Part shown: piece by piece, positions 1-11,500 of the stretch
Position numbering within the stretch: the first letter of the stretch is position 1
Layout: each line of letters starts with the position of its first letter
DNA from: Rotaria sordida
Lineage: Eukaryota > Rotifera > Eurotatoria > Philodinida > Philodinidae
Reading direction: 5' to 3'
NCBI GenBank assembly: GCA_905250125.1
Contig: CAJNOL010001355.1
Span: 1-64,000 of the forward strand
DNA: 64,000 nt
Translations under genes and position numbers: made by a program
The notes under the pieces: generated by a model
Told to the model about the DNA's origin: nothing
Database searches by the model: none
What the model saw: the letters and a program-made list of their open reading frames with translations, nothing else

Positions 1-24
1 TAAATCGAATCTTGTTGATTGTTA

Positions 25-1455
25 ATGATGAATCAAGAAAGAATATTTTTGTTTCTGTTGTGCATAATGCATTGTGGTGTCCATAGAATCGTCGATCCGA
101 TTGGATTGAGAACATCTGCTGGCATTCGTGGATTGACATTTGATACAGCCGCCAACATAGTACATCTACGAAAAGATGTTGATAATGATCAATTCAACCA
201 GTATGTTAAGGTGAATTATCATCTAATTGAACCGGAAAATGATTTGAAACCTATTAAACTGTGGTGTGGTGAAAACAATTATAATTGGGTCGATTCCACT
301 TGACTATTAGGTGCTATACCACAATCAACAGGATGGGCTCAACAGAATTCTGTGGAAATTCGAGGTCACACTTTGGTATTGGCTAATGATAAAAGAATTC
401 CTGCTTGGCTATTACAACAAGAATCTTCGATATCGTCCGAAAAAGCCAAGTCGTTATTGAGTGATTACATTCATGATGTCGTCGGTCGTTATCAGGGCAA
501 GATCACATCATGGGATGTAATCAATAAAGCTGTTGATGATGCACAAAATAATACCCATCCGTTTAAACCCCGAAATTGTTTCTGGTACAGAAAACTCGGT
601 CTAAATTTTGTCAAATATTCATTTCTTTTTGCTCATCAAGCCGATCCACAGGTACAACTATACTATAATGATTATAATATGGAATGGTTGGGAATGAAGT
701 CAAGCAATGTTTTTCAACTACTGACATGGGTGAGATCACAGGGAATTACTGTTCATGGAGTGAGTATGCAGTGGCACGTGAGTGTTTCAACTACGGTTCA
801 TCCTCAAGATTTATATTATCAAAGTGCCTAAAGATTCATTGACAATGGATTTAATATAATGATCACCGAGCTTGACGTATCTATGCTGATGAATGGTAAT
901 GTGCTTCGAGATCCTAATGATTTGCAAAAACAAGCATCAGTATATCGTGCTCTTGTCAAATATGCTCTTCACTTTTATCCAAAATGTCGTGTACTAACCC
1001 CTTGAGGATTTACAGATCGCTATAGTTGGATTCCTTCGTATTCAAATTATACGAAAAGAGCTGCTCTGCCCATTGACTCGGACTATCAACCAAAACCAGC
1101 CTACTGGCATATGCAGGAAGAAATAACACATGTTCTTCCCGATGGAATCTGTCGACTAATGTCACGATCCCAGCCTGACAAATGCCTTGATATTTATGAC
1201 AAGGAAAATTTTGGCGAAATCCGTATTTATAACGTAGAAGGAAGTAAGCTCAATCAAATGTGAAATCTCACTTGGCTCGGTAATGATTCTTATCGTTTAA
1301 CATCACAGAGCCATTCACGTCATGCTTTCGATGTCTATCAAGAAAATACAACATTGGGCGAAGTTAGAGCAAGTCATTGACATAGCGGAAACAATCCGAG
1401 ATGGATTTTTTCTCCTGTCGCGATCAACACATTCCGCGTTGCACCACGCACAGTT
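25..1455 (+). pseudogene. GH10 endo-xylanase-like glycosidase, decayed
   Basis: Frame 1 reads as a secreted glycoside hydrolase family 10 enzyme: a hydrophobic N-terminus, the PENDLKP motif, RGHTLV, WDVINKAVDD, LYYNDYN, then MITELDV carrying the nucleophile Glu (GAG at 868-870). After about base 1140 a Cys-containing region with NPRW resembles a ricin-type beta-trefoil sugar-binding module. The frame is interrupted by stops at 301 (TGA), 829 (TAA), 1003 (TGA), 1261 (TGA) and 1378 (TGA), with similarity continuing in the same frame after each, so it is not a set of exons. The family acid/base Glu (WDVxNEA) is Lys here (526-528). Family knowledge: GH10 enzymes cut xylan, and bdelloids carry horizontally acquired carbohydrases. 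It looks like a formerly functional, now dead gene. Start is ATG 25 or 28. Confidence 0.85.
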
Positions 1456-2055
1456 TAGTGGTGAGCATTAACTGTTGACAGAATATCGAACGTCGTCATC
1501 CATGATTACATAAACAGTACTGATCAACATTGGATCCTCGCCAAAGTCTAGGAAGATTCTACGCTTTGATTTCTAAAAATTTAAGACATTCTTCTTCATA
1601 TCATAAATCTATCAAAATTACTAATCTAGAAGTTCTGCCATAAGCTTCGTTCTCAGATTCAACTTCTCTAAACCCATGCGACTTTTGCTGGATTTTGAAT
1701 CAAAAAAGTTTTGTTGTAACTTTGTCGTGTAAGTGAACAAAGACCGGCAGACTGAAAGAGAAAAAAATTCGACAGATCAAATTGTTCGTTCTGCTAAATT
1801 TTGGTTTAGAATGAAAAAATACCAAATGTGTTATCATTCATAGCTTTTCAACAGTTCCGTTTACATGAGACTGAACACTAATAATCCTAGTTCTTTGCAT
1901 GAGAAACTAAATTCTTCTAATACCAAAATGTAGTATCAGATTTTACTTATTTGATTCGTCTTAAAGTAACTGACTTCTAACCAACATCCGGTAACATGTT
2001 GATAAGGCACAAGAAAAAGATTTTACTGATCGAACGTGCAGTACTCTTGTTTTGG

Positions 2056-2360
2056 GTGAAACACGATCTAAAAAGAGTATTGAAGTACAGAGCCAGAAGT
2101 TTAGACGCACGTCCCTCATCCTCCTCTCTCTCCACAGACCGTGACAGACACTGGTACGAAACTAAAGTATATTGTCAAATAATTGAGAAACATGATGGAA
2201 TTTAAGAAACATGTCTTCATCCTTTTTTCCTACTCGCTGTAGCAGTATATAGTAATTCAAAACTTGATACAGTGTAGCTGAATTCCTTCTTTTAAAATAC
2301 AAGAAGCTTCATCGTGTTTCACATTTCAATCCCACACAAATTGCACTAACAGCTTTTATA
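2056..2360. mobile_element. Short inverted-repeat element (MITE-like), copy 1
   Basis: The unit opens with GTGAAACACGATCTA and carries the inverse ATCGTGTTTCAC near its far end (2311-2322), followed by an AATCCCACA...AACAGCTTTT tail (2328-2360). The same head and tail recur at 4078-4400 and, more diverged, at 57981-58264. The interior shares short blocks such as ACCGTGACAGAC/ACCGTAACAGAC. No transposase frame is visible, so it is probably non-autonomous. Exact outer boundaries and target duplication are not certain. Confidence 0.65.
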
Positions 2361-3272
2361 TAGAGGATGAGGGTCTTCTCTTCAGTTACACTCTCACATC
2401 TTCACTGATCTACGATGAGCCCGATCACTGCGGCGTGTTTCAATAATATATTCAACATTAATGTGAAAGAAATATCGTTCACCATTGAAAAATCTTTATC
2501 AATATTGAAACACGGTAATTTAATCATCCTGAGTGGGTCTATCTCTACTGTTAAAGGTCGTAGAGACCGAAGTGTCTGTTCTACTAGGGAAAAAGATTCT
2601 TCAATCTTGCGTTCGTTATTGAATATTCTATTTATAATCATTACAAAGTCAATACTATACAACTCGAAGGAAATGTATATACTGAAATTTCTGTTTTCAT
2701 CTGCTGCACTCAATAAAATTTATTAATCTACTTGGCTTTTCAATTATTTTATTATTCGTAGGTCTGATACGATAATAAATATAGCATATTCTGTCTAGCA
2801 ACACTGCCAAAGTATGAACCTTTTGTGATTTTATTCATATTCATCAAGGAAAAGTAGTGAAATGAAGGCATCTACTCTAGTTAAACATCACCTAAATTTA
2901 GACAATCTATAATTTTGAATAACAATAACAACTTCACAGATATATGTCACTTCTGTTAATAGTTCTAGTCTTAATACATAAATGTTGTCTTTCAATCAAG
3001 ACTCCTGGTATTAAAAGTTCATTTTCTTTTGTTATTTTGACACATTATATCCAACTGCTCTTTTTGCTGAAGCATTCAAGAAAGATACAAAGCTAGGTAC
3101 AAATGTACATATAATAAAATTTTAAATTGATTTTAAGTATTTATTTTTAAATGTAGTGATAATCTAAATTCACTTATGTGCAGCTTTGTACATCTCTACC
3201 ATAAACATAACGGATGAGATATAAAGAACAGCCACGTTTTGCATTTCATTTTTCATCACTTAATACATTTTT
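2361..3272. other. No gene recognised
   Basis: About 0.9 kb of AT-rich sequence. Two opposite-strand open frames of 103 codons overlap almost exactly at 2402-2726. Neither has recognisable motifs, splice partners or a paralogue in the window, so neither is called as a gene. Confidence 0.5.
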
Positions 3273-4075
3273 AAAAAATATGCCACAAGATGTTGCATGA
3301 AAAGTACTACATTTTATAAAGGACAGCTTATCTTATAATAGTAGTTTTTGTGTTCATACTGGATGGAATTCTGAGCGACCAAATTTGAATGCTCAGAAAA
3401 AGATAACTTATTGGTACACGATAAATTTCTTCTCTTTTTTTCATCAATTAATGAATCATAGTTTTTAACTTTATGCCGTTGCATATTATTGATTATAGCG
3501 CTCTACACACAGCATAATCCAAAACATTCAGATTAGAACTGTTTGGTAGTCATCTATGATTGTTAGTAAAATGCAGAAAATTCTTTTCACACCATACCGA
3601 TGATTACTTCTTTGTATGTGACGTGGCGTTCTCTTGTTGATAGATGAAATTGTCATCCAGATGCTGCTTACCTTCACATTGCGTATGTGAGAGGATAACT
3701 TGAATATAATTTCCACGTGTTAACGTCTCATCAGGTGTAAATATAATTGAATACGTCAGACTATTTTAAGATACACCTGAATCACCATAATTCTTTTCGA
3801 ATATTTAGCTTTTTGTTTTATGCCACATTGTTCATCTTGCAGCATAAACATGCTCTAATGAAAAAGATTTTTGTCAGTGAATCGAATAGTTTTCAACAGA
3901 CTAGATAAAAAAACGAATTAATCGTTTACCAAAAAATAATGATCATGTCCGTACCGTCAAAAAATTAGTTGCATGAGATTTTATAAATTTTGAAAACAAA
4001 AAGTCCAACTATAAAATAAGCTGTCCTTTGTAAAATATAGAGATTTTCATGCTGTATCTTGTGGTATATTTTTTT
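3273..4075 (-). mobile_element. Mariner/Tc1-superfamily transposon, dead, with terminal inverted repeats
   Basis: About 80-bp inverted repeats bound this stretch: 3273-3351 contains CCACAAGATGTTGCATGAAA and the complement of 3996-4075 contains CCACAAGATACAGCATGAAA, both continuing into AAAGGACAGCTTAT. Between them the minus strand holds fragments of a DDE transposase: FIYQQENATSHTKK (about 3607-3650), matching the family motif around the second catalytic Asp, and LPNSSNLNVLDYAVCRAL (about 3497-3550), matching WPPNSPDLNPLDYxVW. Stops interrupt the frame and the N-terminal DNA-binding half is absent, so the copy is internally deleted and inactive. It abuts MITE copy 2 at its right edge. Confidence 0.8.
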
Positions 4076-4077
4076 CT

Positions 4078-4400
4078 GTGAAACACGATCTAGAAGAAGT
4101 GTTAAAGTATAAAGACAACAATGTATATTCTTGTTCTACAGAGCGAGATAGCTTCTAGTCAGTTATCATAGAAGACCGTAACAGACGTTGTTGATATACG
4201 AGTACAGAGCGTTTATCAATAATGTCTTGTTATAATATATGAACTATACACTTATTGTATTTCTGGAAGATTAAGTAAAAGGATGGTGAAGAAATGTGTT
4301 CCAAAATAGATAGAATAAAACAATCTCCCTGTGATTAGCTACAGCAGCTACATTGTGTTTCACATTTAAATCCCACAGGGATTGTGTTAACAGCTTTGAT
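4078..4400. mobile_element. Short inverted-repeat element (MITE-like), copy 2
   Basis: Direct repeat of copy 1: head GTGAAACACGATCTAGAAG at 4078, inverse ATTGTGTTTCAC at 4352-4363, then the shared AATCCCACAG...AACAGCTTT tail. Its left end lies within 3 bp of the outer end of the mariner-like inverted repeat, so one element may have landed at the edge of the other. Confidence 0.65.
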
Positions 4401-5259
4401 TATTTGACTCAATTGAAAAATAATTCATTCGCTAACAGAATGTAACGCTGAATAGATTTAGTTTCAAGAAAGAAGTCTGAAAAACTACGTGTTACACTGT
4501 TATGTTCTTATCCAATTAAAATTTTCTATAAATGCGTACTTTACAATCGGTTTATTTCATAGTTATTCTGATATAAACTCCAGTCAATGGAGATCAATAC
4601 CGGTGTACCAGTGTTTTACTGAGCACCAATATCAGTGTGGTCATTGTTTACTAAACGACGGTTTCCTAGTAAGTGTCAGTGTGAGCTGTCGATGAACAGT
4701 TTACTGCAACTAAACATCCCTATTCACAATATTACCAATCGATACTTTGATTCAAAGTACGTTTGACTCTTATAAGATTCATGTGATGTATTAATAACAT
4801 TTATATATATTTATGATATTTTCATTCGTACGAGTATATTTTTGTCAGGACAAACTTCTTCACCTTTCTCGAACTCTACGAGTGTTTATAATATTCTCAA
4901 AACTCAATGAACTAGTAAAAGAAGACTTAGTCGAAACACCCAACATGAAACATTTAGAAGAAAGAGTCTTAATAGATCCATAGATTTATTGTAAAACTAA
5001 GCTATTGAATTCGATACCTTGTTTTTGTATAAAATTTTTGCGATGAATTCATCAATCACAACAATCCTCGCTTAATGAGGAATGAAACGATAGATAATAT
5101 ATAGCTCTGATCAAAATAAACGAAACACTTTATTTTAGTCAGTAAGAAAGAATGTAAAGGTCAAAAGTGACAGAGCATTTTTCATTCTTTACATACATAA
5201 TTGTTTCGTAGCACTGACGAAATAAGTTTATCCACTGGTAAATGGCACCGGATCAAAAG
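4401..5259. other. No gene recognised
   Basis: AT-rich spacer between the repeat block and the first gene of the coiled-coil/zinc-finger family. A 68-codon frame at 4489-4695 has no recognisable features. It probably includes the 3' flank of the minus-strand gene that ends at 5260. Confidence 0.4.
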
Positions 5260-6088
5260 TCAATTATCGTGATCACCTATCATATGCTCATTGACATGTC
5301 GATGCCGATTAGAACGTGTCATATTCGATGAAAATATCATAAAACATATAGGACATTTATCATTTGAATCATCATCATTCTTGACTTGTTTTATCGAAGC
5401 ATCTTTAGTACTTGTCAAATGATCGTCCTCCCTCTTAGATTGTGTCTCAAATGTTCGTCGATTGCTAAAAAAATATTGAAAGCATTATAAGAAGATAACG
5501 TTTCAATGTCTATATGCACTTAGTTTGTTTTGAGTATGAGGTTATTGAGGTACATGATGGGCTTGCACTAGCACTGCTGGTATGTTCTGTTTTCTTATCA
5601 TTATCTTTACAATGTCGTCTTCGACGTCTGGCATTTTCCCGTATATTCGTGTCCGTCTGTTCTAATTGTATTATTTCCTCTTGTTCTTCTATGTCGATCA
5701 CTTTTGGATATTCCATTTCCTCGTTACAATATTCAAGTCTGGCTACTTGAAACTGTAACGCTTGGCATGCATCACGTAATTCGTTAAACAGTTCTAGTTG
5801 TTGTGCAGCATGATAAGCATTGGCTGTTTCAAGATTTTCTTTATGTTTTCTGTCAAAAACATGTCGTAGACGATCATAATTATTATTAAGAAGAACTTTT
5901 TGTTCATCTGCATGCTTTTTAATGTATTTTGTCCATTTACGGCACCACTGATTTATATTATCGATTTCTGTTTGTCGTTTCTTATCCAAAGTTAGCCAAT
6001 GTTGATCGAATATATTATTAATTTCAACTATGTAATTGTTGGTGTGAGGTAACCCAGTATGAGGTGGAACTGTGAAATCGCTTGTCAT
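5260..6088 (-). CDS. Coiled-coil protein with C-terminal CALCOCO-like zinc finger, family copy 1
   Basis: CDS complement(join(5260..5464,5520..6088)), 257 aa, with one 55-bp GT-AG phase-2 intron. Exon 1 encodes an acidic/basic helical segment (about residues 20-140) with the family signatures FDQHW, INQWCRKW, YADEQ-type (HADEQ) and LEFQ-like LQFQVARLEY, then a VIDIEEQEE stretch and a basic run RRRRR. Exon 2 ends in CPICFMIF...HRHVNEH, a C-x2-C...H-x3-H finger like the UBZ-type finger of CALCOCO/TAX1BP1 proteins. Paralogues lie at 7481-8320 and 14579-15386. Function is unknown; protein-protein or ubiquitin binding is only a guess from the finger type. The start is the first ATG and aligns with the paralogues' starts. 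Confidence 0.75.
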
Positions 6089-6296
6089 GTAATGAAAAAT
6101 CTATAAAATATTACAAATTTTGTTTTTTTTACACATATAAATCTCAAAGAACATTGTTAAAAGTTTCCTAGTTATATTAAATAATTTGTCTATCATGAAA
6201 ATGTTCGTCACTTATTTATTCGCATTGTCAAAAAAACTTACTCGAATGCATGTTTAAAAAAACCGAAGAAGAACATGCAACTACTCGAAGAATATG

Positions 6297-6345
6297 TCGA
6301 CAAACAAATAGGTAGTTGGAAGAACAGAAATAAAAATTACGACAG
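6297..6345 (-). promoter_or_regulatory. Conserved upstream box of family copy 1
   Basis: CAAATAGGTAGTTGGAAGAA (within 6305-6325) lies about 215 bp before the ATG at 6088. Closely related boxes lie 240-245 bp before the other two intact family members, and each is followed by a CGACA/TGACA block and a T-run. The intervening DNA is not visibly conserved, which suggests a promoter or transcription-start element. Confidence 0.5.
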
Positions 6346-7480
6346 TGAGTTTTTCTTTCTTTACATGCACGTGTGTTGCTGTGATTGCAAAACAGATTGC
6401 TTTTTAGTGATGTATGGCGAACAATAACTTTACTATTTTTTTCCGAACATGTCGAATAATGTCATAAACTATTGTATATAAAGAAACTGTTCATTGAGAA
6501 AAAAACCTATCAAAACGAACTTTCCAAGAAAAAAAAATCAACAAATAGTCGATGGACGAGACGATTACAGTATCATTGGTATTAACTATACCGAAAAAAT
6601 GGATCTAGTAATAGAAAGATCAATTTCAACATCATCTGAATTGAGACCATCAACAACAACTTCTACAGGAAGTTTTACAAGGAAGAGAGAATTTGATAAA
6701 TTTAAGTAATATTACTAATAAACAGCAATCATAACCGAATAAATCTGTAAGATTATATGCAAATCATGAAGCAGTACTCTCCTTCACGGAAATAAACGTG
6801 CATAAACAGGTAATTTAGATAATGGATAAAACATCTCATTTGCATGTCCATAAATATAGACAAAAAGAACTTCCAATGACATCAAGATGTGACGTTTCTC
6901 AAGTTAACTTGGATTTTTAGAATACCATTTAGATGAAAAACAGCATATTAATAGAATAGTGAAAGCAAACATTAAACACTTTTGCGAGACGTAGATAGGA
7001 TTTTGTTTTGTACATGGATAGAGATTGGGTTCCTCTTGTCAGCAGTATTATTTACTGTTGCTTATACACATGTAACTGAGACAGTCTGTATTTATAGTTA
7101 ATCTCAATATTCTAAATTCGATTCTTATTCAAATGGCTGAAAGATATATGAATTTTAAAATCATGAACGATGATAACATAAAACATAACTGGATAGAAGT
7201 CATATTCATGTCATTGACAACTTAAATTATGAATCCGTCGATTACTAAAGTGGAATGATTTGAAAATGATTTTCATTTCATACAATGAATTTTCGCATTT
7301 ATAAGAGAAATATTTTACTATGGTGTGTAAGACCACAGCCGGTGTACAAATGAATTATTTAAATAATTCGAAGAAACTTTATTTTGTATTCTTTCATTCT
7401 AATATAAACAATTATACAAACAAACATTAATATGACATTCATCGTTTCAATAATAGAAAAAGACTGTTAGAAGATTGATA
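6346..7480. other. No gene recognised
   Basis: Spacer between family copies 1 and 2. A 71-codon frame at 6494-6709 is rich in Lys, Ser and Thr but has no paralogue or recognisable domain. The 3' end of copy 2 begins at 7481. Confidence 0.4.
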
Positions 7481-8320
7481 TCAACAATAGACACTTGTAT
7501 TATTATCATCTGTCATATGTTCATTGATATGTTGATATTGATCTTGACATGACATAGTCAATGGAAATATCATACAACATATAGGGCATTTACTATTTAT
7601 ATCATCGCCGCCTGCGGTTCCAGTTTTCGAATTATTGTTACTGCCGATCGAACTATCATTAATATTCGAGGATGAAGTCATCGATAGTTCTTCACTGAAA
7701 AAAAAGAAGATTGGAGTCCGTTTCATAGAAAAATATTTGTATCTATAAAGTTACTATGTTCCATTTGGCATTGATGATATTGACTTGGCAGATGATTTTG
7801 CAATATCGTTTTCATTGCTTTCCCTTGTGTAAACATTTTCATCTATTGATCTTGTTTGATTGTTTTCAAATTTAATTGCTTGTGCCTTAGTCGTGTCTTG
7901 CTTCTTTCCTTTTGTCAACTCTTCTACTGTTATCACTTTAGGACGTTGTTTTTGATCCAAAACATACTCAAGTTGTCCCATTTGAAATTCCAACAATTGA
8001 CATGCAGTATATAGTTCATTAAATAGATCTTTTCCCTTTGAGATATGATAAACTTTTGCTATTTCAAGATATCCATCACGTTTCTCATCAAAAATGGGTC
8101 GTTGATTATCGTAGTCAAGTTTGAGAATACGAATCTGCTCATCTGCATACGATTTGATTTCTTGAATACTTCGAGAACGCCATTCATTGATTCTCTCAAT
8201 ATCTGTTTCCATTTGAGTCTTCAGTTTTTCCCAATGTTGATGGAATATTTTGCGAATTTCGTTTTCTTCTTTATTACTAGTATGACTATGCCGGCACGGC
8301 TTAGCCGAAAAATTGCTCAT
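7481..8320 (-). CDS. Coiled-coil protein with C-terminal CALCOCO-like zinc finger, family copy 2
   Basis: CDS complement(join(7481..7694,7755..8320)), 259 aa, with a 60-bp phase-2 intron at the same place as in the paralogues. Exon 1 has the family core: NEIRKIFHQHWEKL, INEWRSRS, YADEQIRIL, LLEFQMGQLEY and PKVITVEE. Exon 2 is Ser/Asn-rich and ends in KCPICCMIFPLTM...QHINEHMTDD, keeping all four zinc-ligand positions. The helical part is predicted to form a coiled coil from its heptad-like charge pattern. No signal peptide or membrane segment is seen. It is intact and probably expressed, with its own upstream box near 8557. Biological role not recognised. Confidence 0.77.
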
Positions 8321-8554
8321 AGTTTAATAAAAATCTACAATATCATGCATAGGTTTATTATGAATAAGGCACAGTTTTGGATATAAGTGAAAATAAATCT
8401 TTCTTTTTTTGCACAATACGCACATTTTTTCACATACTTTTTCTTTATTCGCGTGTCTTTACTTTTCATGTAAGCAGAGGAAAGAAAAAAATCAACTAGT
8501 AACAGATGCAAGAAAAAAAACGTGAAGAAATTTCACTTATATAAATAATGAGTA

Positions 8555-8583
8555 AGCAAGCAAATAGTTGGAAGAACAGACAT
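8555..8583 (-). promoter_or_regulatory. Conserved upstream box of family copy 2
   Basis: GCAAATAGTTGGAAGAACAG at about 8560-8579 is nearly identical to the box before copy 1 and lies about 240 bp before the ATG at 8320. A TATATAAATAATG stretch (8539-8550) lies next to it. Confidence 0.5.
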
Positions 8584-11500
8584 GTCTATTTGACAATATC
8601 GTTTTTTTTCATGATATCTCAGGTTACTTCTACAAGTTTTGTAGGCAAACGATAACAAAGCATAAGAGTCCATCATGTTTTTGACTATGTTAAATATCAT
8701 CAAATATAATTGCATGTGTAAAGATGATTAAAGAGAAGAAAAGCTTCCTGCAAACATTTAAATGAACTATCAAGAATTACATCCGAGAAACCATTCAGTA
8801 TTTTTGACAAGTAATCGATCAATCACCGTATCATTACCATGAACCAACACGCAGAACAAACAAAGATACAATGGGCAAAACCTAAAATCAAATCGTAGAA
8901 TTCTCATGCTGATAATCTCTATAACTAATTTGCCAATGACTCAGATAGAACATATTTAAAAGTTCTTACTATTGTATGGTCAAATTGCAATGTCGAGAAA
9001 AATATATATCGATGTTGTTTACGACTTAAAGATCAAAGAATTGAAAGTGAAGTTGATGAGATGAAGAACAATTAATGAAATGGTCTCATCCGATAGTAGT
9101 ATTGTTGCAAAACTAACAAAAAGCTCAATATTGTGATAGCGGAAGAAGTGAAAGATTAAAAACCAACATATGAGCTTGAATATCATTCTTGTAATTATCA
9201 TTTCTTTACTATGTGAAGATTGATCATAATCATTCATGCTTAACAAATATATCATGAAATATATACTAAATTTATTGTTCAGATCATCATTTTTTGTGTC
9301 ATAGTCTTTTTTTCATTATTATTACTATTGGCTAGAATTCCGCGTAATTAATCCTTTTGACGTCGGAACTCGACTTCGACTCTGATAGATTTCAAAATGG
9401 TTTTTATGGTAGTGTAGTGATATCTAAACCATTTTATTTACGTTTTTGTTGCCATATGTTTCTATGAATACCTCTTTAATATTTGCTATTTTCCTTTCTT
9501 CAAAATTATTTAAACAGCTAAAAAGTAGGATATTTTTTCGCGAATTTTTTTTTCATTACTCATTATATGAAGAATAGAATTAATAAAACCAACATAAAAT
9601 GACAACTTTAAGTGTAATAGTCGAAATAAAAATAAAAAATAAAAAATAATGATTTGGAATTTATATGACGTTTCGAATTATTCGATGATCATTCTCAATT
9701 TGTTCATTTATGTTAATTTTAAAATGTATGTAATTTATATGTAGTGAACGGACAATTAATATATTTGGATTAGTTATTAGGATATGTCGTTACTTGAACT
9801 GGCTATCTAATAGATCGACACGTCGTATAATGAACAAAATGAAATTAAAAATAAAGAAAATAATACAAAATCACTATTTTTCACGATTACTGTAATTGTT
9901 GTACAAGAATAAAGTTGTGACTTTGTAAGAGTAAAAGCTTGATTGTTTTATTTGTGTCACTCTGGCAATGACTTCGAAAATAGTTTTTCTCAATCATGTC
10001 GACTTCAAAGAGTATTCTTTTTGTAATTCCGATTTCGATGAAGAACTCTACTCGAGTTATATGAATGTTATGTTTTGTTTCATCATGTCTGTAGATAAAG
10101 AAAGCTTCTTTTGTCATTTCCGTCATCTGATTATGCTTTTATTATGTACTGTTTCATTATTGAGAAAAATAGGACAACAATACTCATTCGACTACAATAC
10201 GGTTATTGATCGATCACATAGATCAGTCAGTTAACAATAATGAATAGTTACTTTTACCCGGCGATTGGTTATGAAACACAGTAGATTCTTTTTTTTCTGA
10301 AAATATCTTTGTTACTTTTCATTCTTCGTTTCTTTAAATGATATAGCCTATTCATTTAAGAAAAGAATGCAAAATAATGAATTTGACCGGATATGATTTG
10401 CGTGAACTACCGGCCGTTGGATATTGAGTTAATACTTGTATTACTTGTGTAGTGGATTGAATAAATAAATGTTCTCACACATCTTCATCTGCATCATCAA
10501 GGTAATTCTTTGGAAACGTCAATAGCTGAAAAATACTCGACTGAAATTGTGTTTTCATTTTTTTTTAAAGAAAACAAGTGTAATACGTAGTTCTTAAAAG
10601 TATTAGAATAAATTAATTAAAGAATCGAAATGATTTCATGATAAACAATTGAGGATCAATTAAAAAAAAAAGATAGCTCAAAGTTATCGAATAGTTAAAA
10701 TCCTCGCTATGAAAAATCGTTTTTTTTTCAAGTGATTGACCTTGATACAAATTTTAGAGGATAAGTATTGTTCACTGAAAATTTCAGCTCAAAATATTGA
10801 ATTCAACATGGCTTATTCTAATATCAATGATCAACAGATCGGTATCATTATATTTTAATATTCTCCGATAGATTATATACTTGAAAGTTTGGCAGTGCTG
10901 AGTTCAAATATAACCGAGACTAAATATTGAAACTCGACTTGTGTGTCAGCTTTTTTTTCTAAAGCTTTTTCCATTAAATATTTTTTCGAACTAGGTTTGT
11001 GAATAAAATTAAAAGTATTTCTGTATCCTAGAATGATAATCATTCTGTGATTTCAAACCAAGGATTATGTCTCATCCTTAAAGCTCGTGAACAAGTATAA
11101 AAATCATTGATCAATGTTCCTCAAACCTAAAATTAGTGGAAAATTTCTTTGATCATAAGAAAAAAATCACAACTTGTATAGTTTTTATCTTTGTTGCTAA
11201 ACGTGCAAACAGTAAAAACTAGAATTTATATCAATTTAAAGTATTCTATGCTTGAATGTGTTGAAATATTCCGATTTTTTCCGTTACACATCTAGTAGTC
11301 AGCCAGTACAACGCAACGTTCGCTATATCTTTTCATTTGAAATTAACGTTTAGTATTACTGATGATATCAAAAGCATAAGTCGAGCATCCATGTCATCAT
11401 TATCAGCACGCATCTATAAGGTAACATTATCTGTTTTGATAGTGACGATAGTCGATCGATCGTCTTTTATTTACAATAAACATCAATGTCAAGAAGACAA

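Noticed and set aside
1003-1380. TGA read as tryptophan (alternative code or read-through) in the GH10 gene
   Set aside because: All well-formed genes here use TGG for Trp and TGA also serves as a terminal stop (YY1, UBXN6); a TAA interrupts the same GH10 frame and a catalytic Glu is lost, so decay explains it better.
2402-2726. Two 103-codon open frames on opposite strands over the same bases
   Set aside because: No motif, paralogue or splice partner; overlapping antisense frames of this size can arise by chance in AT-rich DNA next to dead elements.
9968-10234. 88-codon plus-strand frame with an 79-codon antisense frame
   Set aside because: No recognisable domain, no conserved copy in the window and no flanking splice structure.
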